A DNA stretch of 64,000 nucleotides from Aphanocapsa lilacina HA4352-LM1 (GCA_019359725.1 JAHHGR010000008.1:1-64000), one strand, 5' to 3'; shown: positions 1 through 8,408, numbered from the stretch's first letter. The notes: a model not told the origin generated them from the letters alone. Program-made: numbers and translations.

Positions 1-126
1 GGCATTGACTACTTCGCGCATATCGACAAAACGCGGTCTGCCGCCGGGTTTAGCCTTTGGTAGTAGGGGTTCGAGGATGACCCACTGAGCATCTGTCAGC
101 TCGGTCTTGTAGGACTTGCGATCCAT
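1..126 (-). mobile_element. IS5-family transposase, N-terminal part, cut by window edge
   Basis: Reading the minus strand from an ATG at 126 gives about 42 residues with the pattern LTDAQW..LEPLLPK and GGRPR..DMREV. This is the DUF4096-type N-terminal domain that opens many IS5-family transposases. The reading frame is still open at the window edge, so the catalytic DDE part would lie outside. Whether the element is complete cannot be judged from here. No terminal inverted repeat could be identified between 127 and 230. Confidence 0.75.
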
Positions 127-311
127 CAGCTACTACGCACGCTTGCTGCCTCAACCCGAGCGCAAACGTACTGACAGCGCATAGTCTCTTAATACTCTTT
201 ACGAATCAGCTCTCAACGGAAGGCTCTCAAGCGTTGCACTTCATTTTTGAATCGGCGCAATTTCGAGGAGCGGGGAGATCGCTTCCGCACTCTGGTCGCT
301 GCACTCGCAAG

Positions 312-419
312 CTAGGACGGGTCGCGCTCGATGATAAAAAGCAGTGCCGCCGCCGCCATAAACGGCACCACCAGGGTGGTGATGATCACCAGGGCCGGGA
401 AGACGTTGTAGGACTGCAT
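312..419 (-). CDS. 35-residue single-helix membrane peptide, possible photosystem small subunit
   Basis: The protein begins MQSYNVFPAL, has one hydrophobic helix over about residues 6-30, and ends in a charged tail ERDPS. A strong Shine-Dalgarno AGGAGGT lies 5-6 bases before the ATG at 419, and a TATACT -10 box (minus strand of 451-456) lies about 32 bases upstream, so it looks like a real, separately transcribed gene. Size and topology match small photosystem or cytochrome b6f subunits. The tail resembles the PsaI ending, and Gloeobacter photosystem I is known for an unusual small subunit, PsaZ. Assignment to PsaZ or a PsaI-like subunit is an inference; another small membrane protein remains possible. 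Confidence 0.6.
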   Translation of the reverse strand: MQSYNVFPALVIITTLVVPFMAAAALLFIIERDPS

Positions 420-600
420 GGTAGACCTCCTGACGGTGCTTCAGCCTCAGAGTATAGCGCCTCGGGCACAGCAGGCCGCCTGCTTTACAACTTGTTAAGA
501 AGCTGCTGCCGCGAGTCCGGCAGGTGCGCCCTTGACCCGGTACCGCCACCTGTGGCATGCTCCCCTGAGCACTTAGGCAAGCACAGTCCAGGAGGAGCAC

Positions 601-1473
601 ATGGAGCCCCGTCATCCCGAGCGCTGGTCGATCCGGATAGCCCGTTCAGGGCGCGAAGCGGTGGTCATCGACGTGAGGCCGGCGGCGGCAGTGTGCGCGG
701 CGGTGCTGGCCCTGGTGGGGCTTTTTGCGGGAGTGCGTCTGGCACTTAACCATTTTGAACTGACCGTGAGCGGCTTTGAGCGCACGGTGAGCGGCGAGCG
801 CGAGCGCAACAGGGCGCTTGAGGCGCAGGCGGGCCGGCTGCTCGGTCGGCTCGAGCAACTCGAAGCGGAGGTGCGCTCCTTGCAGCGCCAGGCCAATCTC
901 GCCTCTACCATCGACGCTACCGGACAGGGCGGGGCGGGCGGCGCCGAACCGGGGGCTGGAGCGGGAATGATGCTTTCGATCGCCAATTTGCGCCTCGACA
1001 AACTCTCTAAGGCGATGCGCGCCAAAAAGACGATTGCCCTGGCGCTTGCGGAGCGCTCCGCCCGCCCGGCGGGATTGCCCGCGGCGGGGGCGCGCCTTAC
1101 CTCGGGCTTCGGGCCGCGCCGCGATCCAGTGATGGGCGGTGTCGAATTGCACAGCGGCCTCGATTTCGCCGGCCCCTACGGTCTACCCATTCGCGCCACC
1201 GCCCCCGGCCGGGTGAGCCGGGCGGGCTGGGGGGGCGGCTGGGGCCAGCATGTCGTCATCGATCATGGCTACGGCTTTGAGACGCTTTACGCGCACCTTG
1301 CGCGCCTTGAAGTGCACGCAGGCGACAGTGTGGCACGCGGTAAGGTAGTGGGGCGCATGGGCAGCACCGGTCGCTCTACAGGCACCCACCTGCACTACAC
1401 GGTCTACCTCGACGGCCAGGCGGTCGATCCAAGCCCGTACCTGGGCGAAGCGCCGAGCGCTCCTGCCCTATGA
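601..1473 (+). CDS. M23 family peptidoglycan endopeptidase, membrane anchored
   Basis: A 290-residue protein with a short cytoplasmic N-terminus, one transmembrane helix at about 28-48, a coiled coil at about 55-105 rich in Glu, Arg and Leu, and a C-terminal LytM/M23 domain from about 165 to 285. The zinc ligands are visible as H184-x3-D188 and the HLH motif at 263-265, so the domain should be an active Zn endopeptidase that cuts peptide cross-links in periplasmic peptidoglycan. The coiled coil plus M23 layout is shared with divisome-associated factors such as EnvC or NlpD-like proteins. The ATG start has GGAGGA 6 bases upstream. Its last six bases overlap the 3' end of the convergent HNH gene. 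Confidence 0.88.
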   Translation: MEPRHPERWSIRIARSGREAVVIDVRPAAAVCAAVLALVGLFAGVRLALNHFELTVSGFERTVSGERERNRALEAQAGRLLGRLEQLEAEVRSLQRQANLASTIDATGQGGAGGAEPGAGAGMMLSIANLRLDKLSKAMRAKKTIALALAERSARPAGLPAAGARLTSGFGPRRDPVMGGVELHSGLDFAGPYGLPIRATAPGRVSRAGWGGGWGQHVVIDHGYGFETLYAHLARLEVHAGDSVARGKVVGRMGSTGRSTGTHLHYTVYLDGQAVDPSPYLGEAPSAPAL

Positions 1474-1965
1474 CATGCCGATCACGTACTTGCGCCACTC
1501 TTCGTTGATGCCGCCGCGCAGGTGCTTGGTGATCTCAAAGTGCAAAGAACTGTGGGGCCGGCGCGGCATGGTGGTGAGGGGCATGGCCGCCTCCTTGGGG
1601 GTGCGGTTGCCTTTTTTGATGTTGCAGCGCACGCAGGCGGTTGTCACGTTCTCCCAGGCGTCCTCTCCCCCCTTCGAACGGGGCACGACGTGGTCGATGG
1701 TGAGATCCTCTTTGGAGCCGCAGTACTGGCAGGTGTGACCGTCGCGGTGCAACACGTTGCGGCGGGTGAGGGGAATTTCTTTATAGGGAACCTGTACGTA
1801 CTGCCTCAGGCGGATCACCGTGGGAAGCGGAAAACCGCTTTTGAGGATCCTGCCGTTGTGCTCGACCTGCTCCGCCTTCTCTTTGAGCAATAGAACCACC
1901 GCCCGACGCCAAATGGTAATATTCAGCGGTTCGTACGAAGCGTTGAGAACGAGCACTTTACCCAT
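1468..1965 (-). CDS. HNH endonuclease
   Basis: A 165-residue protein of the HNH nuclease family common in cyanobacteria. It opens with VLVLNASYEPLN, typical of the family. The HNH core has two zinc-binding pairs, C79xxC82 and C111xxC114, around the catalytic D91-H92 pair and N106. The family cleaves DNA using one metal ion; the in vivo target is unknown and these stand-alone copies are usually chromosomal housekeeping genes, not mobile-element genes. The start overlaps the stop of the upstream LysM-like gene by eight bases, so translation is probably coupled. Confidence 0.88.
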   Translation of the reverse strand: MGKVLVLNASYEPLNITIWRRAVVLLLKEKAEQVEHNGRILKSGFPLPTVIRLRQYVQVPYKEIPLTRRNVLHRDGHTCQYCGSKEDLTIDHVVPRSKGGEDAWENVTTACVRCNIKKGNRTPKEAAMPLTTMPRRPHSSLHFEITKHLRGGINEEWRKYVIGMS

Positions 1966-2557
1966 ATATGGATGTTAGAGCAGTGCTGTACAAGGTTTGC
2001 CAGATCTTAACATGTTGTCGAGCGAACCACGGCGCGGTCATCGATACACGGCCGCGCGCTTTACTTTTTGGCGATGGTCGCCTGGGCAGCGGCGGCAGCG
2101 CGGGCGGCGGCGGCAATTGCAATAAAGTCGGAACGCCCTTCACAGCAGCGGGGGGCGGCGAATCGGCGACGGGGGCGACAGGAGGCTTCCAGAGCACCCC
2201 GGGCACAAAAAGCCGCTCGCCCATCCGGCAGCCGTTCATCTCAAAAAGCACTTCGCCGCGCACGCGAAAGCGCGCCGCCACCTCCGGGAAGCCTTCACCC
2301 GGCTCCGGACGGTACAAGATGCCGTCGCGCGGCAAGATCACCAGCGCGTCGCCATGGCGCACGGGTCGCTGCTGGATGGCGGGATTCGCCCCCAGCAGGG
2401 TCTCGATCTTGAGGGCGCGGGCGCGGGCAATCGATGCGGCGCTCTCGCCCCGCGCGGCAGTGTAGGTTTCAATGGGCAAGCCGCTGCAGGCTGCCTCCGG
2501 CTGCACCTGGGCCAGCGCCGCCCACACCCCGATTGCCGCACCCCAGGCCCATTCCAT
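1958..2557 (-). CDS. Secreted LysM-like protein
   Basis: A 199-residue protein with a hydrophobic N-terminus ending near residue 24, followed by two segments with the LysM pattern. The first, about 28-78, contains YTAARGESAASIA..., NPAIQ... and GDALVILP. The second, about 80-117, contains GEGFPEVAARFRV and ends with LFVPGVLW. LysM modules bind N-acetylglucosamine polymers such as peptidoglycan. The rest is Pro-rich and then basic, with no recognisable enzyme domain. It lies 3 bases after the preceding minus-strand gene and overlaps the HNH gene, so the three are probably one transcript. The LysM call rests on pattern only. Confidence 0.65.
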   Translation of the reverse strand: MEWAWGAAIGVWAALAQVQPEAACSGLPIETYTAARGESAASIARARALKIETLLGANPAIQQRPVRHGDALVILPRDGILYRPEPGEGFPEVAARFRVRGEVLFEMNGCRMGERLFVPGVLWKPPVAPVADSPPPAAVKGVPTLLQLPPPPALPPLPRRPSPKSKARGRVSMTAPWFARQHVKIWQTLYSTALTSIYG

Positions 2558-2560
2558 CGG

Positions 2561-3157
2561 CTAGTTTTGCGGTGAGTCAGCTTCGTGCCACAGGCGCGTC
2601 AACTTCAGCCGCCAGACCTGCAGCGTCAGCTCGCGGTCCTCGCGCGTCGACTGCAAGGTGCCCAGCACCCCCTCGTCGTAGAGCCGCTCCAGCAGTTGCA
2701 ACGCCTCTTCGAGGCTCTTGGCCTGGTCCTGCAGGGCCAGCACAATCTGGCGCAGCTTGGCGTCGGCCAGATCTTCAAAAGCTTGCTGGAACCCCCGATC
2801 GTGCAGTTGTTGCAGTTGCTCGACGGCCGCTTGGAGATCTGCGCTGCCGATCGTGGAGAGGCGGTGCTGGTACATGCCCCACAACAGACCGTTCTGAAAG
2901 GCAAAGCGCGTCTCGCGCGTGCGGTCGAAATTGGCTTCCAACAGCTGCGCGGCCAGAGGCATCGCTTCCTCCTGGGGCACCAGCGGAATCATCATCCGCA
3001 GCCAGTCGCGCTCGACGCTGGTGAGCACCAACAGCCGCCATTGACCGGTTTCAATCTGCCACTGGCCGGGGGCCATCTCGCTGAGGGTGCCGCCGGCCGC
3101 CGCCAAGGTCTGTTGCAAGGCCGTCAAATCCAAAGGGCGCCACCAGAGAATACTCAC
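2561..3157 (-). CDS. Conserved hypothetical protein, first gene of a three-gene minus-strand set
   Basis: A 198-residue soluble protein. The N-terminal half (about 1-95) is mixed alpha/beta and resembles the compact fold of type III-secretion chaperone-like proteins common in cyanobacteria. The C-terminal half (about 105-190) is helical, Leu/Gln-rich and probably coiled coil. There are no signal peptide, transmembrane segment or catalytic motifs. It precedes the LysM-like and HNH genes with minimal spacing and is divergent from cobS across 71 bases. No function can be assigned. Confidence 0.7.
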   Translation of the reverse strand: MSILWWRPLDLTALQQTLAAAGGTLSEMAPGQWQIETGQWRLLVLTSVERDWLRMMIPLVPQEEAMPLAAQLLEANFDRTRETRFAFQNGLLWGMYQHRLSTIGSADLQAAVEQLQQLHDRGFQQAFEDLADAKLRQIVLALQDQAKSLEEALQLLERLYDEGVLGTLQSTREDRELTLQVWRLKLTRLWHEADSPQN

Positions 3158-3228
3158 CCAATTTTACCGCCCGGTAGTCGAACGGGCCTGCACAGGAGAC
3201 ACTGTAACCTGACCTTCGCCCTGGTCCG

Positions 3229-3957
3229 ATGCGCGACTGGCTTGCCGCTTTGTTGTTCTATACCGCTTTGCCATTGCCCCTGGGCTCTGTGTCCTTCGAT
3301 CGCATCGCCCGCTGGTTGCCGGCGGTGGGGCTGGTGGTGGGCAGCCTGAACGCCGGGGTGTACGCGCTGCTGTTGGCGCTGGGGTTTGCAGCCCACCTGG
3401 CCGCATTGCTGGCGGTCGTGGCGGGGTTGTGGATCACCGGCGGGCTGCACCTCGACGGGCTCATCGACACCGCCGACGGTTGGGCCGCAGGACCCGAGCG
3501 GCGTCTTGCCGCTATGGCCGACAGCGCCGTGGGTGCCTTCGGGGTGATGGCCGCCATTGCCCTGTTGGCCGCCAAGACCTTTGCCCTGGCCGAGCTGGCC
3601 GGTGCTGCCGCCCCCCTGGCCCTGGTGCTCGCGGCGGTCGCCGCCCGCTGGGGACAACTGGTCACCATCGGCTGGTTTCCCTATCTCAAAAGCGAGGGTA
3701 AGGGCAAGTTTTTGAAGGACTACACCCGCTGGCCCGCCGACGGCTGGTTCGGTACTGTCTGGTGGCTGGCGAGCCTGATCGCCCTGGGGAGCGTGCACCC
3801 GGCGGTGGCCCTTGCCGCCGGAATTGGAGGAGCACTTGGCGCCCTGCTGAGCGGGGCGCTCGTCGCCCGCCGCTTCGGAGGCCACACCGGCGACACCTAC
3901 GGAGCGGTGATCGAAGTGGGGGAGGCGGTGGCGCTGGTGCTTGCCACCCTCATCTAA
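3229..3957 (+). CDS. cobS: Adenosylcobinamide-GDP ribazoletransferase
   Basis: A 242-residue polytopic membrane protein that joins adenosylcobinamide-GDP to alpha-ribazole in the last assembly stage of cobalamin synthesis. The CobS signature GGLHLDGLIDTADG begins at about residue 71 and supplies acidic residues D76, D80 and D83 for Mg binding. The sequence opens with FYTALPLPLG, typical of the family, and has five to seven hydrophobic segments. Length is normal. It has no cobalamin gene next to it and overlaps the convergent downstream gene by four bases. cbiA lies about 33 kb away, so B12 genes are dispersed. No cobalamin riboswitch fits in the short leader. Confidence 0.93.
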   Translation: MRDWLAALLFYTALPLPLGSVSFDRIARWLPAVGLVVGSLNAGVYALLLALGFAAHLAALLAVVAGLWITGGLHLDGLIDTADGWAAGPERRLAAMADSAVGAFGVMAAIALLAAKTFALAELAGAAAPLALVLAAVAARWGQLVTIGWFPYLKSEGKGKFLKDYTRWPADGWFGTVWWLASLIALGSVHPAVALAAGIGGALGALLSGALVARRFGGHTGDTYGAVIEVGEAVALVLATLI

Positions 3958-4376
3958 CCGACCTGGGACAATCCCGCCAACGCCCTGAGTTTGCGTTCGC
4001 TGCGTGCAGTGGTGACATGACCCGCCGCTGCGAACCCGGTAGAGAACAGCGGTTCATCGGCAGGCGCATCGCTTACCGGAGTGACGATCGGCTGCCAGAC
4101 TTCCTTGAGCACCAGGCGCTGAAATTCGCGATCGAAACTGAGGCGAGGTTGGCCGCGCCGCTGCCAGCAACGCAAAATTTGACCGACAGAGGTCAGTTTG
4201 TAGCGGCCCTGGTGCAGCGATTCGACGATGGCGAGCAGTATCCACTCGCGCCCGTACTCCACTTCCCAGTCGGCCAGCACGATCCCCAACCGGCTGGAAT
4301 CGAACTCGAACCCGAAGGAGTGCAGTACTTCCTGGGCATCGGTATCCTGCAGTACAGGCTTGTTAGGAGTGAACAT
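3954..4376 (-). CDS. Conserved hypothetical protein (cyanobacterial)
   Basis: A 140-residue soluble protein. Residues about 40-95 form a helical core with a pattern like YGREWILLAIVESLHQGRY then ILRCWQRRGQP, which recalls the small C-terminal domain of DnaD-like or replication-associated proteins in cyanobacteria. The C-terminus from about 100 is low-complexity and likely disordered. No enzymatic motif is visible. It is convergent with cobS with a four-base overlap and divergent from the ureohydrolase-like gene. Function unknown. Confidence 0.65.
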   Translation of the reverse strand: MFTPNKPVLQDTDAQEVLHSFGFEFDSSRLGIVLADWEVEYGREWILLAIVESLHQGRYKLTSVGQILRCWQRRGQPRLSFDREFQRLVLKEVWQPIVTPVSDAPADEPLFSTGFAAAGHVTTARSERKLRALAGLSQVG

Positions 4377-4498
4377 ACGTTAAGGCATTTTTAATTCCAA
4401 GTATTTTAACACCGTTTTGCAAGGATGTTATCCACAAAACAGAGAATTGGCGCCCCCCAAACTGCTAGGCTTTGGGCGTTGTCGACGAGGGTAGGAGC

Positions 4499-5344
4499 AT
4501 GGTCCAGGCGGGTGCAGCGCGCCGGGCGAAAGTGGTGTTGATCCCGGTGGTTTCTGAGGGAGGGACGGAGGCAGCCCGGGGTATCCAGGCTGTGCTGGAG
4601 GCCAGCCTGGTCATCGAATGCTTCGATGAAGAATTGCGCGCCGATCCGTTCGCAGTCGGCATCGATGCGATGCGCGCCTTTTGGGACGAGCCGCCCTTTG
4701 CCAATGCCGAGCAGGCGGTCGGCATTGTGCTTGACCACCAACAATTTGCCCTGGTGCTGGCGGGGGAGCGCACCCTCAGCCTCGGAGCGGTGCGGGCCGC
4801 CTGGAAGCGCCACCGCGATCTGGCCGTGGTGCAGGTGGCCGCCCACGCCCAACTGCGCAGCGAGGTCGAAGGCGATCCCTATGGTCCCTGGTGCCTGGCG
4901 GCCCGGCTCGGGGACTGGGGGTTGCCGGTGGTGCAGGTGGGGGTCCGCTCCCTCAGCCGCGCGGAATGGGATTGGTACGCAGCCCAGGGCGAGGATCGCC
5001 ACCGTATCTTCTGGTCCCGGCAATTTCGTGCCCACTGCCTGGACGCCCAAAGTTGGGATGTGCCCGAGGTGCTCGCAGCGATTGAACCCGAACGTCCGCT
5101 CTACGTGAGCATCGACATTGGCGGCCTCGACGCTCCGATGGCGGCGATGGCCGAGCATCCTGAGCCCGGCGGGCTGGGTTGGTTTGCGCTGCTGCGACTC
5201 TTGCGCGCGCTTTTCGAGCGCCACGCAGTGGTGGCCTGCGACCTGAGCGGCTTTGGCGCTGAGGCTCCCCCAGCCGCCAGTGCCCCCCTCGCCCGTCTGT
5301 TGCACAAGATCGTCGGCTACAAGTTTTACGGCGGCCGAGGCTGA
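4499..5344 (+). CDS. Ureohydrolase (agmatinase/arginase)-fold protein with lost metal ligands
   Basis: A 281-residue protein aligning by motif order with agmatinase/arginase. The ATG at 4499 is preferred over an upstream TTG because GAGGGTAGGAG precedes it. In active enzymes two Mn ions are held by His of GGDH, three residues of DAHxD and two Asp of SxDxD. Here the first motif reads GERT (His replaced by Arg), the second AAHAQ (both Asp lost, His kept) and the third SIDIG (first Asp kept, second Gly). Four of six ligands are missing, so hydrolysis of agmatine or arginine is unlikely. The overall fold and length are kept, implying a non-catalytic or altered role. It stands alone, upstream of a transporter. 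Confidence 0.8.
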   Translation: MVQAGAARRAKVVLIPVVSEGGTEAARGIQAVLEASLVIECFDEELRADPFAVGIDAMRAFWDEPPFANAEQAVGIVLDHQQFALVLAGERTLSLGAVRAAWKRHRDLAVVQVAAHAQLRSEVEGDPYGPWCLAARLGDWGLPVVQVGVRSLSRAEWDWYAAQGEDRHRIFWSRQFRAHCLDAQSWDVPEVLAAIEPERPLYVSIDIGGLDAPMAAMAEHPEPGGLGWFALLRLLRALFERHAVVACDLSGFGAEAPPAASAPLARLLHKIVGYKFYGGRG

Positions 5345-5397
5345 CTTGACGGCGGCCGTCCGCGGACGCCATGCTGTGCCCAGCATTGAGATGACCT

Positions 5398-6723
5398 ATG
5401 AGCCGCGAAGCCGGAATGCCTCTGCATACGCGTATATTTATCGGTCTGGCCGTCGGGCTAGTGCTGGGGCTGCTGTGCAACATTGTGCTGCCCGAAGACC
5501 CGCGCGTGCAGTGGGTGGTGGCTAACGTCGCCTACCCGGCGGGCCAGATCTTTTTGCGCTCGATCTTTATGATCGTTATCCCTTTGATTTTCACCGCCAT
5601 CGTGCTGGGAATAGCCGATCTCGGCGACATCAAAAAAATCGGCCGCATTGGCCTCAAGACCCTGCTGTTTACAGTGGTGATTACCAGCATCTCGGTACTC
5701 ATCGGCCTGACGCTGGTCAATACCGTCAAGCCAGGCGTGGGCCTTTCTGAACAGAGCCGTACCGCCCTCATCAGTGCCCTCGGCAGCAACGAAAAAGTTT
5801 CGGGAATCGTTACTTCTGCAGGCGAAGCGAAGACGCCGATCCAAACGCTGGTCGAAATCATCCCCCGCAACCCGCTTGCCGATGCAGTCTACGCCTTTGA
5901 TCCCGAATACCGCGGCGGCGGGTTACTGTCGGTGATGTTCTTTTCGGTAGTCTTCGGTGTGGCGCTCGCCGTGAGCGATCCCCGGCGCACCGCACCCCTG
6001 GTGCAAGGGTTGCAGGGGCTCTACGACGTGATCATGAAGATCATCGAATTTGCCATGAACCTGGCGCCCTACGGCGTGGCGGCTCTTATCTTCACAACGG
6101 CCTCCCAGCTTGGTTTTGAAGTCATCCTGGTCCTGCTCAAGTACGTGCTGGTGGTGATCGCTGCCCTGGCCATCCACCAGTTCGTCACCTACGGTCTTAT
6201 CGTTCGTTTTTTCGCTCACCTCAATCCGATCAAATTCTTTCAAAGCATCCGTGAAGTGATGCTGACGGCTTTCTCCACCAGCTCCTCCAATGCCACACTC
6301 CCCACAGCTATCCGCGTTAGTTCCAACGAACTCAAACTCAACCGCGATATTGCCAACTTCGTGCTGACCGTCGGCTCGACCGCCAACCAAAATGGTACAG
6401 CTTTGTACGAAGGAATCACGGTTCTGTTTCTTGCCCAGTTCTACGGTGTGGAATTAACTATTGGCCAGCAGTTGACCGTCGTGCTCTTATCTATCCTGGC
6501 CGGAGTGGGCACGGCGGGCGTCCCCGGCGGCTCGCTGCCCCTGGTGGTCCTGGTGCTGCAGACGGTGGGAGTGCCCGCCGAAGGCATCGGCATCATTCTG
6601 GGGGTGGACCGCATTCTCGACATGTGCAGAACCGTGGTCAACGTCACCGGCGACATTACCCTGGCCGCCTGTGTCGACGCCAGTGAAAACATGGCCTCCG
6701 CCAAAGATACCGGTGTCGCCTGA
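5398..6723 (+). CDS. Dicarboxylate/amino acid:cation symporter (DAACS family)
   Basis: A 441-residue inner-membrane transporter of the GltP/DctA type. It has about eight transmembrane helices, the serine-rich re-entrant loop SSSNATLP near residue 300, NQNGT in place of the usual NMDGT cation-site motif, and the C-terminal substrate signature DRILDMCRTVVNVTGD. Family members import C4-dicarboxylates, glutamate or aspartate with Na+ or H+. The Asp-to-Asn change in NMDGT may affect ion coupling, though NMDGT varies between clades. The gene follows the ureohydrolase-like gene by 53 bases and could share its transcript. A hairpin at 6808-6839 may terminate it. Confidence 0.92.
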   Translation: MSREAGMPLHTRIFIGLAVGLVLGLLCNIVLPEDPRVQWVVANVAYPAGQIFLRSIFMIVIPLIFTAIVLGIADLGDIKKIGRIGLKTLLFTVVITSISVLIGLTLVNTVKPGVGLSEQSRTALISALGSNEKVSGIVTSAGEAKTPIQTLVEIIPRNPLADAVYAFDPEYRGGGLLSVMFFSVVFGVALAVSDPRRTAPLVQGLQGLYDVIMKIIEFAMNLAPYGVAALIFTTASQLGFEVILVLLKYVLVVIAALAIHQFVTYGLIVRFFAHLNPIKFFQSIREVMLTAFSTSSSNATLPTAIRVSSNELKLNRDIANFVLTVGSTANQNGTALYEGITVLFLAQFYGVELTIGQQLTVVLLSILAGVGTAGVPGGSLPLVVLVLQTVGVPAEGIGIILGVDRILDMCRTVVNVTGDITLAACVDASENMASAKDTGVA

Positions 6724-6807
6724 GATCCGCGCCTATCAGTCGCGTCCGCCGTACGCACCCCCCCCCACGGTCGCCTCCCCCACGTGTTCCCTCTTACTTT
6801 AAAAACA

Positions 6808-6842
6808 GAAAATGGCATTAGCCTATAAGTACCATTTTCACT
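6808..6842 (+). terminator. Possible bidirectional terminator hairpin
   Basis: An eight-base inverted repeat GAAAATGG (6808-6815) and CCATTTTC (6832-6839) with a 16-base loop lies about 85 bases after the symporter stop. The stem is AT-rich and the T run is only four bases, so termination is plausible but not strong. Confidence 0.35.
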
Positions 6843-7337
6843 AAAAGACTAGACAAGCTTGCGTATGTTGCTTAAGTATTGTTCTATCGGCAAGTCCAAA
6901 TCGCCCAGTGAAAGCTGCGGTTTCTGCCGAGCTCACTCGATATAGCCAGTGCAAGTTTTTGTTTGTTCATGCCCCGATGACTTCTTGAACAGGAGAGCGA
7001 TTGAGTTCGGCTTCTTTCTTCGTTGCACTACAAGCTGTCTTGTGTTTGCCGGCAACACCTTGTTGATCTGTCTTCCCATGTACTTTTTGTGATTATTCCG
7101 TGTTCTTCCAAAGCGTAAGAGGTGTGTTATGCGCCGAATATTTCTAGACAACTCCCTACTCTGTGCGCTTTTAACGGGCTTACACCGGTTTCTTTGCTCT
7201 GATAGGCAGCGGCTTTATATTGTGCCTGCTTCACTGTGGGAGGAGCCGGATATATGTCAGGTATGATTTATTTTTGGCCACGGATAGCTCGCTGTCGATA
7301 AAGTTCCGTCTGCGAGGAGCTGTCCACATCCTGTGTA

Positions 7338-7384
7338 TGTAGGGGCGGACTGCGTTGCAGGCAGTTCGCCCGGTAAAGCCTACA
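7338..7384 (+). other. Stem-loop with outer and inner helices
   Basis: TGTAG (7338-7342) pairs with CTACA (7380-7384). Inside, GGGCGGACTGC (7343-7353) pairs with GCAGTTCGCCC (7361-7371) over 11 base pairs with one G-U, leaving an eight-base asymmetric bulge on the 3' side. The strand is not determined. It could be part of a small RNA, a repeat element or an insertion-sequence end. Confidence 0.35.
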
Positions 7385-7470
7385 TTTTGCATCCTTCGGC
7401 CAGGCCGTCATCATTGCAGAACCCTCCTCCGGTGCGACCTTGTCGCCTATAACTGTTGCTTCGTCCGCCT

Positions 7471-7505
7471 AGATTGAACACCTTGAGTGCGCTGGGCAGG
7501 CAAGT
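7471..7505 (+). repeat. Diverged dispersed repeat, copy A
   Basis: This copy shares AGATTGAACACC and, two to three bases later, TGAGTGCGCTGG with the sequence at 8409-8445, in the same orientation. The pair flanks the zinc-ribbon gene. Confidence 0.45.
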
Positions 7506-7955
7506 TGACCGAAGCTTTCGGCAGATTTTCTGCCCGATAGCCTCGGCATAAGTGTTCAGCTCAAGTAGTTTGTAAGCTAATCTGTAATGTTAAATCATTC
7601 GGTTGTTTTAGTGCAAATTCGGCCCCACCTAACTAAGTATCACTTCGTAAACACCGGTAAAGAGTAGTACTTAGGTGCTAATTTCGCCATAGTACTGGAC
7701 AAAACGCGCTCAGCTGATTCAGTATTATCGCAGCGAGACAGGCATGGTTGGCATAGGATTCCACACCCACTTTTCGACAGCCTTTGCGGAAGTTCATCGA
7801 CTTGCACTCCAAGTTTGGGTGATGCCTATCTTTCAGAGCATGTGCCGTTACTGCTCGGTAGTGAGCGAACGCAGCATCGATTTTCGTCCCCAATGTTGAT
7901 TGAATTGCCAAGCGTAGGATGAGCTATTTGTTCCATCCAGACATGAGGAGTAGTC

Positions 7956-8357
7956 ATGCCCGGAAAAAGAGCGCATTACGCCCGAGCCCTCGTTGCTAAG
8001 TGTCCCTACTGCGGACAGCGCGTCCATCGACTCAACAGCCAGAAGTTCTATTTGCAGCCGGAGGAGACCGCGGACGCCGATGCCCCTGACGCCGATGCTG
8101 CGAAAACCCAGGCGCAAAAGGTCACCCCGGCCCGCAGTTGGATCGAGGAATTCTACTGTCCGGAACACGGCCGATTGTGGCTTCACATCGAGCGCCTTGC
8201 CGACGGGGCAGTGCGTTCCCGGTTGCCGGAGGCCTCGGAGTGGAAAAAGACAAAGCTCACGATCGACCCCGATCACATCAATCCCTCCGTCAGCGCCTAC
8301 ACGCTGCGCCACAGCCGACAGGCCAGTCCGCACCTGCTGCAGCGATATTTCTCCTGA
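7956..8357 (+). CDS. Small zinc-ribbon protein, unknown function
   Basis: A 133-residue basic protein with C16xxC19 (KCPYCGQ) and a second likely zinc pair at C68 and H71 (YCPEHG). Between them is an Asp/Ala-rich linker. Such spacing suggests one zinc ribbon, a nucleic-acid or protein-binding unit. GAGGAG precedes the ATG by six bases. The gene is GC-rich although it sits in an AT-richer tract, and it is bracketed by two diverged repeat copies. No operon partner is visible. Function unknown. Confidence 0.6.
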   Translation: MPGKRAHYARALVAKCPYCGQRVHRLNSQKFYLQPEETADADAPDADAAKTQAQKVTPARSWIEEFYCPEHGRLWLHIERLADGAVRSRLPEASEWKKTKLTIDPDHINPSVSAYTLRHSRQASPHLLQRYFS

Positions 8358-8408
8358 CTTTGGCAAGACCATCGCGGACTTCTTGAATGCTCAGTATCCT
8401 CGTCGGTT

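Larger units (their letters stand above)
6724..7955. other. 1.2-kb AT-richer tract without a convincing gene
   Basis: Base composition falls visibly below that of the surrounding genes, and reading frames on both strands are short and lack family motifs. It holds a possible terminator (6808-6842), a folded element (7338-7384), a 15-codon frame with a good Shine-Dalgarno (ATG 7254) and one half of a diverged repeat pair (about 7471-7505). A minus-strand frame at 7678-7911 has no recognisable homologue by eye. The tract looks like decayed mobile DNA or a transferred segment, consistent with the transposase remnant that follows. Confidence 0.5.

Noticed and set aside
3158-3228. Cobalamin riboswitch before cobS
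   Set aside because: The 71-base gap is too short and lacks the B12 box pattern.
4406-5386. Long minus-strand frame opposite the ureohydrolase-like gene
   Set aside because: It is antisense to a frame with recognisable ureohydrolase motifs and its own translation is low-complexity without family features.
6749-6780. Runs of C after the symporter gene
   Set aside because: Low-complexity sequence without pairing partner or reading frame meaning.
7254-7301. 15-codon frame with a good Shine-Dalgarno (AGGAG at 7241-7245)
   Set aside because: Too short to judge; no downstream gene that a leader peptide could control within several hundred bases.
7678-7911. 77-codon minus-strand frame in the AT-rich tract
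   Set aside because: No recognisable motif, no ribosome-binding site; possibly remnant transposon sequence but not supportable.
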